Notes: generated by a model not told the origin, from the sequence alone. Counted from the first letter of the stretch, positions 1 to 5,015 are shown. The stretch is 5,231 bases of DNA from CAYJEQ01 sp964369235 (GCA_964369235.1 CAYJEQ010000108.1:1-5231); one strand, 5' to 3'. Translations and numbers: made by a program.

Positions 1-27
1 ATAACTGTGTGCTTAGCACACAGTTAT
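1..27. repeat. Perfect 12-bp inverted repeat (hairpin)
   Basis: Bases 1-12 are the exact reverse complement of 16-27, leaving a 3-base loop (TTA). There is no T-run after it on either strand inside the window, so it does not look like a standard intrinsic terminator. It is the first of five hairpins packed into the first 190 bases. It may belong to a larger element that starts left of the window. It could also act in transcript end formation or stability for a gene off the left edge. Confidence 0.75.
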
Positions 28-30
28 AGG

Positions 31-50
31 TCGCCACAATATTGTGGCGA
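31..50. repeat. 20-base perfect palindrome
   Basis: TCGCCACAAT is followed at once by its reverse complement. As RNA this would fold into a hairpin of about 8 bp with a 4-base loop. It sits 3 bases after the hairpin at 1-27 and 1 base before the helix that closes the next element. The GCCAC/GTGGCGA part resembles the apical stem of the second 126-base repeat near 4912-4928, perhaps by chance. A protein-binding palindrome is an alternative reading. Confidence 0.7.
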
Positions 51-51
51 T

Positions 52-206
52 TTAAAGAACTCGGTCTGCCTGAATTTGGAGCTATACTCCAAATTCAGAG
101 TGCAAAGTTTTTATAGTAATAGATTAAAAACTTTGCACTTCTAAACACCCAAAAACATATTAAATAAACCTATAAGTATGTTTTTGGGTTGTTCAGCAGG
201 CTTTAA
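52..206 (+). ncRNA. Candidate structured RNA element, four-way junction
   Basis: This is read directly from pairing. A closing helix joins 52-57 (TTAAAG) and 65-69 (TCTGC) to the continuous strand 196-206, leaving bases 58-64 (AACTCGG) as a one-sided bulge. Inside it are three hairpins: 70-81 with 87-98 (12 bp, 5-base loop), 99-113 with 125-139 (15 bp, 11-base loop) and 147-159 with 177-189 (13 bp). The first two abut without spacers. A 7-base linker, TCTAAAC (140-146), separates the second and third. Pairs T65-G200 and T160-G176 are G-U wobbles only if the plus strand is transcribed. The element lies in the 3' flank of the minus-strand SpoIID-like gene and has no T-run, so it is not an ordinary terminator for it. 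Alternatives are a small transposable hairpin element or a bidirectional transcript-end structure. Plus-strand function is inferred. Confidence 0.5.
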
Positions 207-218
207 TTTAACTTTCTT

Positions 219-1322
219 TTAATTTGCCTTTACTATTTCTATTCCTGTGTAGTAGTGATTAAGTATCTGCATATAATTATAGCCCTGTCTTGCCATATAA
301 TCAGCACCATACTGACTTAGGCCTACACCATGACCATAGCCATAGGTGGTAAAGACTACCTGATCTTCCTCTACTTCTATATTAAAGGAGGAAGATTTTA
401 GCTCTAGGGCATTTCTTATATCCATGCCAGACACCATTACCCCTCCCACATCGGCAAGGACAATATAACCACTTTCTGATTGGTCTACTATATCAATCCA
501 TTTATCTGCACTTTTCTCTAAATCTGCCTCCTTCCAGTGAGATAGCAGTATCTCCTCTAAAGCATCTTTAGAGAATATAACCTTATCCTCAAAACTAGGG
601 GACAATAAATCCCCCTGACTGGACACAGGCATAAGGTAATCGGCACTGCCTGACCAAACATTATGAGCTGCCTCGGTAACTCCTGTAGAGGTAGAGTGGT
701 ATGCTGCCACTATTGGCTGTTCATTATATACCATTACATCTCCTAGTACAGCGTCTACAGCCTGTGATATCTTATCCCAGTGTATAGAAAAATCCTCACC
801 ATAAAACTCCTCTGCTACAGCCTTAGTCATATAGCCTTTTCTATTGGTGGGATCAGCGGCAAAGTCCCCACCCATAAGGGCGCTATCTGGGGATTTAAGA
901 TTATCGTAACTAAGCCTTAAAGCGTAGCTATGGCTGGCAACAGCCTGTGCTTTTAGTGCTTCGGTGTGGAAGGTCACAGGCATTTCTGCTGCTACTGCCC
1001 CTATAACATAATCTCTAACTGACACCCTTTCTATTAAACCTGTAGAGATGTCGTATATATTAAAATACTCCTTCTGATACAGTGGCACTAAGGTTTTGTA
1101 GGGAGTTTCTAGCTGAGTTACATTAAGTGCCTCCTCTACTGGCTCCTCCTCTAGTTCAGGCTGGGCAGTTGGTATGGGGGTTAGCCAGCTTTGTGGGGTG
1201 GCAGTTTCGATAGGTAGATTAGCCTCGGTGCTTATGTAGCTACCTTTGGAATTAACGATGTTTAGGGGGATAATAATTACAATAAGGGCAAATGCCCATA
1301 TTATTAGTAGAGGTATCTTCAT
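219..1322 (-). CDS. spoIID: SpoIID/LytB-domain protein (stage II sporulation protein D-like)
   Basis: SpoIID-family proteins are membrane-anchored lytic transglycosylases that cleave glycan strands, classically driving mother-cell membrane migration during engulfment together with SpoIIP and SpoIIM. Numbering here is from the longer form (start at 1334, 371 residues). There is an N-terminal hydrophobic segment at about 7-27, then a Pro/Glu-rich linker (about 44-70) and the SpoIID domain (about 85-368). It contains AAEMP with the expected catalytic Glu117, LKAQAVASHSYAL (127-139), YHSTSTGVTEAA (212-223) and the C-terminal GYGHGVGLSQYGA (332-344). No cysteine is present, so a Cys-containing metal site as reported for the Clostridioides difficile protein is not possible. 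Start choice: AAAGGA at 1335-1340 (read on the minus strand) directly abuts the ATG at 1334 but lies 12 bases before the second ATG at 1322, which I prefer; both keep the membrane anchor. It is divergent from the carboxypeptidase gene. No convincing sigma-E promoter was found upstream. Family assignment is firm; a role strictly in engulfment rather than as a SpoIID paralogue is inferred. Confidence 0.9.
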   Translation of the reverse strand: MKIPLLIIWAFALIVIIIPLNIVNSKGSYISTEANLPIETATPQSWLTPIPTAQPELEEEPVEEALNVTQLETPYKTLVPLYQKEYFNIYDISTGLIERVSVRDYVIGAVAAEMPVTFHTEALKAQAVASHSYALRLSYDNLKSPDSALMGGDFAADPTNRKGYMTKAVAEEFYGEDFSIHWDKISQAVDAVLGDVMVYNEQPIVAAYHSTSTGVTEAAHNVWSGSADYLMPVSSQGDLLSPSFEDKVIFSKDALEEILLSHWKEADLEKSADKWIDIVDQSESGYIVLADVGGVMVSGMDIRNALELKSSSFNIEVEEDQVVFTTYGYGHGVGLSQYGADYMARQGYNYMQILNHYYTGIEIVKAN

Positions 1323-1467
1323 ATATATGCTCATTCCTTTCTGGTGTTTTATACATATATATATTAAACCAAAGCCAGTGAGGGATTTTGTCGGTAACTA
1401 TAACCTACCAAAAACTAAGAATAATAAAATTTTTTTTACAAAAATCAAGTTTTTTTGACAAAACCCC

Positions 1468-1497
1468 TTGTGCAACATAGGGAAAAAATAATATAAT
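1468..1497 (+). promoter_or_regulatory. Sigma-A-like promoter candidate for the carboxypeptidase gene
   Basis: A perfect -10 box TATAAT (1492-1497) is preceded by TTGTGC (1468-1473) at an 18-base spacing. Transcription would start near 1504, giving a leader of about 130 bases. A perfect TTGACA at 1455-1460 is also present but is 31 bases from this -10, too far to be its partner. The promoter is inferred from box matches alone. Confidence 0.55.
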
Positions 1498-1519
1498 GAA
1501 ATGTAAGACTATTTACCAC

Positions 1520-1605
1520 ACCAGTTTTAAGAGCTTTTAATAATTACCTGTAGATTACATATCTGCAATGGATAGCTTAGGTAATAGCTATTCTTAAATA
1601 CTGGT
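1520..1605 (+). promoter_or_regulatory. Foldable 5' leader (candidate cis-regulatory RNA)
   Basis: A long imperfect stem pairs 1520-1532 with 1592-1605 (13 bp with U1599 bulged) and continues through GCT 1533-1535 with AGC 1586-1588 and ATTACCT 1543-1549 with AGGTAAT 1579-1585. Inside is a small hairpin, 1550-1555 with 1561-1566, containing a U-G pair on the plus strand. ATAGCT (1572-1577) can instead pair with AGCTAT (1586-1591), which would compete with the main stem. The ribosome site follows 10 bases after the stem. I recognise no known riboswitch family in it. Chance folding of AT-rich DNA is possible. Confidence 0.35.
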
Positions 1606-1614
1606 CTTTATATT

Positions 1615-1623
1615 AAAAAAGGA
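1615..1623 (+). promoter_or_regulatory. Ribosome binding site supporting a TTG start
   Basis: AAAAAAGGA ends 9 bases before the TTG codon at 1633. This good spacing, together with a signal peptide that begins right at this codon, supports TTG initiation over any internal ATG. Confidence 0.75.
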
Positions 1624-1632
1624 TTTGATTAA

Positions 1633-3222
1633 TTGTTTAAACGCATAACTGCCTCTGTGTTAACACTTATTATTATGTTAACAGTATTTGCCCCTAATAC
1701 CCTTGCAATTAGCAGTAGCCCCCCTAGCATACTCTCGGACACTGCTGTGCTAATTGATGGCAATACTGGACAGGTAATATTTGATAAGAACATGCATAAA
1801 ATAAAAGAACCAGCCAGCACCACAAAAATCGTCACAGGATATCTTTCCACTGTTTATGCAGATAGTGAGGATATAGTGACCATTGATAAATCTGCCTCCT
1901 ACCTAATCCCAGGGGCTACCCATATTAGCCTACTGGCTGGGGAGCAGGTAACTATGGAGGATTTACAGTATGCAGCCATGCTTATGTCTGCCAACGACGC
2001 CTGTAACGCCATAGCCACCTATATTAGTGGAGGTAATGAGCAGTTTGCAGTGCTTATGAATGATTTTGCCAAGTCTGCTGGGGCTTTAAACACTAATTTC
2101 ACCAACCCCCATGGACTGCCAGAGCCTGAACATGTAACCACAGCTTATGATTTGGCTATGATGGCAAAGGCAACCCTACAAAACAGCGATTATGTTAAGG
2201 TTTTTTCCAGCCCTACCTACACTATGGAGGCAAATAACCTACAACCTATTAGGTATTTTGCTAATATCCATGAAATGGTACTTCCTAGTAACTCCTACCA
2301 CTACGATGGCATTATAGGTGGTAAAACAGGTTGGACAGAGGAAGCTAGGCACACAGCAGTTACTGTGGCAACTAAGGGAGATATGACCCTAATTGCCGTA
2401 GTTATGGATCATGGTACCCCTAGTAGCAAGTATAAGGACACTGCTGCACTATTTGATTATGGATTTGCTAATTTTACCGAGAATATATACACCCCTGGAT
2501 CCTTTGACCGAATTACTTTAGATGTTATGGACGGGGTAAACAATGTAGGCTCTGCTGAAATTTATCTGACACAGGGTGCTACCTTCCTACTAGATAGGAC
2601 TACCTCCATGTCCCAGATAACCTATAGTCACAACCTACCAGATACCATTCCCCTAGATACAGTAGAGGATCATAGTTATACTCTAACCCTACATATTCCC
2701 AGTGGTGATAATCTTGCTGCAGCTACAATAGATCTTCCTTTAAGGCTGGATTATACTCCTTCTCTTAGCGAGGTTATAACCCTACCTATGTCGGAGCAGA
2801 TTAAGTGGGTTGCTAGGGAGGTTAGCAAGATAATGGTAATCTCAGCAATGATAATGACAGCAGGTGCAGTGGTACTATTTACCCTTTATATAATTACAAG
2901 AACTATAATGAGGCTTCATTATTATCTTAAGAAAAAAGCACAGGAAACTGCCCGTCGCCGTAAAAAGATAGAAGAAGCCAAAATACAACGACAAGCTGCT
3001 GAGATAAATCGCAAGAAGCGACTTAGACAGGAGCGCCGTAGAAGACAGGAGCTTACTGCCAGCGCTGCCACAGCTCGAGGCACTACTTCTGCTAGGACTA
3101 CTAACTCTACTAGGTCTAACTCTACTAATACTAGACCTTCCAAACCTGCACAAAATAGGACAAATCCCTCCAGTAACCCTAGACCTAGAAATAACCCTAA
3201 TTTAAATGACCCTAGATTATAA
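1633..3222 (+). CDS. dacF: D-alanyl-D-alanine carboxypeptidase (PBP5/DacF family) with transmembrane anchor and basic tail
   Basis: This is a low-molecular-weight penicillin-binding protein (peptidase family S11) that removes the terminal D-Ala from peptidoglycan stem pentapeptides outside the membrane. It has 529 residues. The signal peptide covers about 1-25, with likely cleavage after NTLA. The catalytic domain spans about 32-280 and has all three motifs: S62-T-T-K65, S119-A-N121 and K231-T-G233. A PBP5-type C-terminal beta domain follows (about 285-375), then a hydrophobic helix (about 399-422) and a 105-residue tail. The tail is first Arg/Lys/Gln/Glu-rich and probably helical (433-473), then Thr/Ser/Asn/Arg/Pro-rich low complexity (474-529). 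Family members are usually near 380-420 residues and end in an amphipathic helix, so the true membrane span and long cytoplasmic tail are additions. The TTG start has a well-placed AAGGA. It is divergent from spoIID and has its own terminator. The exact paralogue (DacF, DacA or DacB type) is not resolved; the gene symbol is tentative. Confidence 0.92.
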   Translation: MFKRITASVLTLIIMLTVFAPNTLAISSSPPSILSDTAVLIDGNTGQVIFDKNMHKIKEPASTTKIVTGYLSTVYADSEDIVTIDKSASYLIPGATHISLLAGEQVTMEDLQYAAMLMSANDACNAIATYISGGNEQFAVLMNDFAKSAGALNTNFTNPHGLPEPEHVTTAYDLAMMAKATLQNSDYVKVFSSPTYTMEANNLQPIRYFANIHEMVLPSNSYHYDGIIGGKTGWTEEARHTAVTVATKGDMTLIAVVMDHGTPSSKYKDTAALFDYGFANFTENIYTPGSFDRITLDVMDGVNNVGSAEIYLTQGATFLLDRTTSMSQITYSHNLPDTIPLDTVEDHSYTLTLHIPSGDNLAAATIDLPLRLDYTPSLSEVITLPMSEQIKWVAREVSKIMVISAMIMTAGAVVLFTLYIITRTIMRLHYYLKKKAQETARRRKKIEEAKIQRQAAEINRKKRLRQERRRRQELTASAATARGTTSARTTNSTRSNSTNTRPSKPAQNRTNPSSNPRPRNNPNLNDPRL

Positions 3223-3252
3223 GCAAATAATAAACTCTGTTATGGTAACATC

Positions 3253-3298
3253 AAAGGTTGCACAGTGTAATTATTTTATTACATGGTGCAACCTTTTT
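3253..3298 (+). terminator. Intrinsic terminator after the carboxypeptidase gene
   Basis: AAAGGTTGCAC (3253-3263) pairs perfectly with GTGCAACCTTT (3286-3296). A second helix inside, TGTAA (66-70 of this block) with TTACA at 3279-3283, is separated by one mismatch. A T-run (3294-3298) follows the stem, about 30 bases after the stop codon. On the minus strand only three Ts follow, so it works mainly for the plus strand. Confidence 0.88.
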
Positions 3299-3436
3299 GA
3301 TTACTTCTGTAACCTGTTTCCCCATTGCAAAAATATCATTTTTTGTTTCGGTTGGTGTTTATCACAGTGTTGATGTTATTTATTTGTGCAATATGTAGAA
3401 AAATCATCCTTTTCCCAATATTACCCAAAATGTGAC

Positions 3437-3465
3437 TTGCATGTAACCTCATTATAGTATATTAT
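3437..3465 (+). promoter_or_regulatory. Promoter candidate for the small membrane protein gene
   Basis: TTGCAT (3437-3442) and TATTAT (3460-3465) are 17 bases apart. An overlapping alternative is TGTGAC (3431-3436) with TATAGT (3453-3458) at 16 bases. The sequence is AT-rich and the -35 matches are weak. The preceding terminator makes an independent promoter in this gap likely. The stretch 3299-3430 otherwise shows nothing I can name. Confidence 0.4.
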
Positions 3466-3502
3466 AGGAACATATTATTATACAGAAAGGACATAACTCT
3501 AT

Positions 3503-3868
3503 ATGAACTTAGTAAAATCACCACTAATTAAATTTAATATTTTGCTATTAATAGCAGTTATGCTTTTCTCTCTAATGAGTATAACCAGCTATGGTGATAG
3601 TAATCTCTCCCTAGATACTCCAAAGGTTTATAATCAGCCCACTCCTATTACCACCGATACCATCATAGAGATTGAGATAGAGAACACCCCAGTACCTACT
3701 ATTAATTATTCTAAATTAGTAGACACACCATGTACTCTCCTATTAGACATCGCAGAAGCTTTTGTCAATACAAGAATGGTCTTTGTAGGTTGGTTTGTTA
3801 TTACATCTATTAGCTGTATCTTAATAGTAATAGCAAATAAAATTACCTATATGCTTACACAAAATTAA
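3503..3868 (+). CDS. Small hypothetical membrane protein, two hydrophobic segments
   Basis: I do not recognise a family for this 121-residue product. The N-terminus has two lysines and then a hydrophobic stretch (about 11-28) that is either a signal peptide with a possible cut near SYG (29-31) or an anchor. The middle (about 32-90) is probably extracytoplasmic, with Pro/Thr-rich and acidic patches (NQPTPITTDT at 44-53 and EIEIEN at 56-61). A second hydrophobic helix lies at about 92-112, followed by a short tail that has a lysine. Cysteines are at 77 and 105. The start is supported by AGAAAGGA (3484-3491), 11 bases before the ATG. It forms a single-gene unit, with a terminator on each side. 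Codon use matches its neighbours. The reading frame, ribosome site and terminator support a real gene; function is unknown. Confidence 0.72.
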   Translation: MNLVKSPLIKFNILLLIAVMLFSLMSITSYGDSNLSLDTPKVYNQPTPITTDTIIEIEIENTPVPTINYSKLVDTPCTLLLDIAEAFVNTRMVFVGWFVITSISCILIVIANKITYMLTQN

Positions 3869-3894
3869 TTCTACATATTATTTTAAAATATCAC

Positions 3895-3928
3895 GCTCTC
3901 TGATTGTCTACAGTCAGAGAGCTTTTTT
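3895..3928 (+). terminator. Intrinsic terminator after the small membrane protein gene
   Basis: GCTCTCTGA (3895-3903) pairs with TCAGAGAGC (3914-3922). The helix can extend inward by T-G, T-A and G-C pairs to leave a 4-base loop. Six Ts follow (3923-3928). The site is 27 bases after the stop codon and is a textbook rho-independent terminator. Confidence 0.92.
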
Positions 3929-4200
3929 CATAGGATTTATTATAACTCCCTCTACAGTTATGACAATATAGATATATTTGGAAAACACCTTTATTTGCCA
4001 TAATTATCAAGGTATTTACACCATTATTTTTCATAAGTATTTTTTAAAGTAATATTGCTTTACTTTGCTAAAAATGGTAAAATTTAAATATATACCCCCT
4101 CATCATAATACAGGTTAAAATCACCATATTATCATAAGGGATTATATATTTATAAGAATATTTTACACCTATATAATTAATATAAGAGGAGTGACCTAAA
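3929..4200 (+). other. AT-rich upstream region of dcd, no gene
   Basis: This stretch before dcd holds no coding frame I believe. It contains an interrupted inverted repeat, ACCATT (4020-4025) with AATGGT (4073-4078), with AAAGTAA (4046-4052) and TTACTTT (4060-4066) nested inside. It also contains the promoter candidates and the dcd ribosome site AAGAGGAG (4184-4191). In sequence this rich in A and T, the inverted repeats may be accidental. Confidence 0.5.
4055..4083 (+). promoter_or_regulatory. Promoter candidate for dcd
   Basis: TTGCTT (4055-4060) and TAAAAT (4078-4083) have a 17-base spacing and would give a leader of about 110 bases. An alternative is TTTATA (4149-4154) with a perfect TATAAT (4172-4177) at 17 bases, but transcription would then start at the ribosome site itself and leave a very short leader. 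The sequence alone does not choose between them. Confidence 0.35.
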
Positions 4201-4722
4201 ATGATACTATCAGGACGAGAGATAAAAAGAGAAATAGAAGCAAACAACATAACTATAACACCCTACAACCCTAAAAACATTAACCCTAATAGCTATAATC
4301 TAACCCTAGCGCCCGAGCTTATGACCTATGATAATGACATACTGGATATGAAGGTGGAAAATACCACTACAAATTTAATTATTCCAGAGGAAGGTTTACT
4401 GCTAGAGCCAGGCAAACTATATCTAGGGAGAACTAATGAGTTTACCCAAACAGATAGATATGTACCAATGTTAGAAGGCCGTTCCTCCACAGGTAGACTA
4501 GGGCTGTTTATCCATGTAACAGCTGGTTTTGGCGATGTGGGATTTGCTGGCTACTGGACACTGGAGATATTTTGTGTACAACCTATTCGCATCTACCCTA
4601 ATGTAGAAATCTGCCAGATTTACTACCATGATATTAAAGGGGACTACGACCTGTATAACAGTGGTAAATATCAGAATAATAAAGGCATACAGCCAAGCCT
4701 AATGTATAAGGATTTTAAGTAA
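4201..4722 (+). CDS. dcd: dCTP deaminase (Dcd/dUTPase-fold family)
   Basis: This cytosolic enzyme deaminates dCTP to dUTP, feeding dTMP synthesis; some family members also hydrolyse dUTP to dUMP. The product has 173 residues, shorter than the 193-residue E. coli enzyme. Visible signatures are MILSGREI at the N-terminus, INPNSYNLTL (27-36), the nucleotide-binding EGRSSTGRLGLFIHVTAGF (92-110), GDVGFAG (111-117) and the catalytic Glu122 in WTLEI. The C-terminus has CQIYYH (138-143) and SGKYQNNKGIQPS (154-166), the mobile segment that closes over the triphosphate. The usual I-D-P/A-G-F reads G-D-V-G-F here. The start is supported by AAGAGGAG (4184-4191), 9 bases upstream. The gene stands alone, after a terminator and immediately before the 126-base repeats, which would form its 3' untranslated RNA. 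Whether the enzyme is mono- or bifunctional cannot be told from the sequence. Confidence 0.95.
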   Translation: MILSGREIKREIEANNITITPYNPKNINPNSYNLTLAPELMTYDNDILDMKVENTTTNLIIPEEGLLLEPGKLYLGRTNEFTQTDRYVPMLEGRSSTGRLGLFIHVTAGFGDVGFAGYWTLEIFCVQPIRIYPNVEICQIYYHDIKGDYDLYNSGKYQNNKGIQPSLMYKDFK

Positions 4723-4731
4723 TAGGGTACA

Positions 4732-4857
4732 GATTATTTATATTGTATGAGGTACGAATATAATATAAATTTGCCATTTCTGCGGTTGTTGCCGAAGGCA
4801 ATGAGCAGAAGGCGTCTAAAATCGCCCTGCGAGGATAAATAATTGGAACAAAGTGGA
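4732..4857 (+). ncRNA. 126-base tandem repeat, copy 1 (candidate structured RNA)
   Basis: The unit starts GATTATTTAT and can be closed by pairing this with ATAAATAATT (4835-4844). Hairpin A pairs 4736-4748 with 4758-4770 and includes a G-U pair at 4745-4761. Hairpin B (4773-4813) stacks GCC/GGC, TTCTGC/GCAGAA, a GG bulge (4784-4785) and TTGTTGCC/GGCAATGA around a GAA loop. Linker TCTAAAA (4815-4821) leads to a small hairpin C, TCGC (4822-4825) with GCGA (4829-4832). The last 13 bases are spacer. It begins 9 bases after the dcd stop. Wobbles fit the plus strand only. The RNA interpretation is inferred. Confidence 0.6.
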
Positions 4858-4983
4858 GATTATTTATATTATATTTAGAAGAAATATAATATAAATTTGC
4901 CATTTGCTCGGTTGCCACACAGTGGCGAGAGCAAGGCATCTAAAATCGCCCCTGCGAGGGATAAATAATCGAAGTGCAACGGA
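4858..4983 (+). ncRNA. 126-base tandem repeat, copy 2 (candidate structured RNA)
   Basis: This has the same length and architecture as copy 1. The closing stem is GATTATTTAT (4858-4867) with ATAAATAATC (4961-4970). Hairpin A is perfect over 15 bp (4862-4876 with 4882-4896), so it overlaps and competes with the closing stem. Hairpin B (4899-4937) has GCC/GGC, TTGCTC/GAGCAA, the same GG bulge (4910-4911) and TTGCCAC/GTGGCGA around ACA. Linker TCTAAAA (4939-4945) precedes TCGC (4946-4949) paired with GCGA (4954-4957). Relative to copy 1, helix bases differ on both sides while linkers match. Confidence 0.6.
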
Positions 4984-5015
4984 GATTATTTATATTTTAC
5001 CTATAGGGTAAAATA
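4984..5015 (+). repeat. Truncated third copy of the 126-base repeat
   Basis: GATTATTTATATT recurs exactly 126 bases after copy 2. Only the first hairpin remains, with a new stem sequence: TATTTTACC (4993-5001) pairs perfectly with GGTAAAATA (5007-5015) around a 5-base loop. Hairpins B and C are missing, and the heptamer array begins at the last base of the stem. Confidence 0.65.

Larger units (their letters stand above)
1335..1632. other. Divergent intergenic region between spoIID and the carboxypeptidase gene
   Basis: These 298 bases separate two divergent genes. They hold the minus-strand ribosome site for spoIID (1335-1340), long A/T tracts (about 1425-1460), a plus-strand promoter candidate (1468-1497), a foldable leader (1520-1605) and the ribosome site of the carboxypeptidase gene. 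A minus-strand TATAAA lies just before the spoIID ribosome site but has no acceptable -35 box. I see no credible gene in this stretch. Confidence 0.7.

Noticed and set aside
147..189. Intrinsic terminator for spoIID
   Set aside because: The hairpin is strong, but no T-run follows it on the minus strand, and it fits better as an arm of the four-way junction.
1246..1458. Open plus-strand frame of 70 codons
   Set aside because: It overlaps the start of spoIID in antisense and runs through its ribosome site and the divergent intergenic A/T tracts. It has no convincing ribosome site.
1455..1497. Promoter formed by TTGACA (1455-1460) and TATAAT (1492-1497)
   Set aside because: The 31-base spacing is far outside the sigma-A range; TTGTGC at 1468 is a better partner.
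1629..1850. Open minus-strand frame of 73 codons
   Set aside because: It is fully antisense to the signal peptide and catalytic N-terminus of the carboxypeptidase, and no motif or ribosome site supports it.
2875..3153. Two overlapping minus-strand frames (to 3153 and 3143) rich in Ser, Arg, Leu and Val
   Set aside because: They are antisense to the low-complexity basic tail of the carboxypeptidase; the biased composition mirrors that tail.
3471..3480. Sporulation sigma factor -10 box (CATATTATTA) before the small gene
   Set aside because: It partly resembles sigma-E, sigma-G or sigma-K boxes, but no matching -35 lies at the right distance.
4068..4250. Open minus-strand frame of 60 codons
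   Set aside because: It starts inside dcd and covers its promoter region; the composition is typical of AT-rich non-coding DNA.
4732..4857. tRNA or tRNA-like cloverleaf
   Set aside because: The unit is too long, lacks a GTTCRA arm with correct spacing and an anticodon arm, and has no 7-bp acceptor stem with CCA end.
4732..5015. CRISPR array
   Set aside because: The period is 126 bases, with the whole unit repeated and no short repeat alternating with unique spacers.
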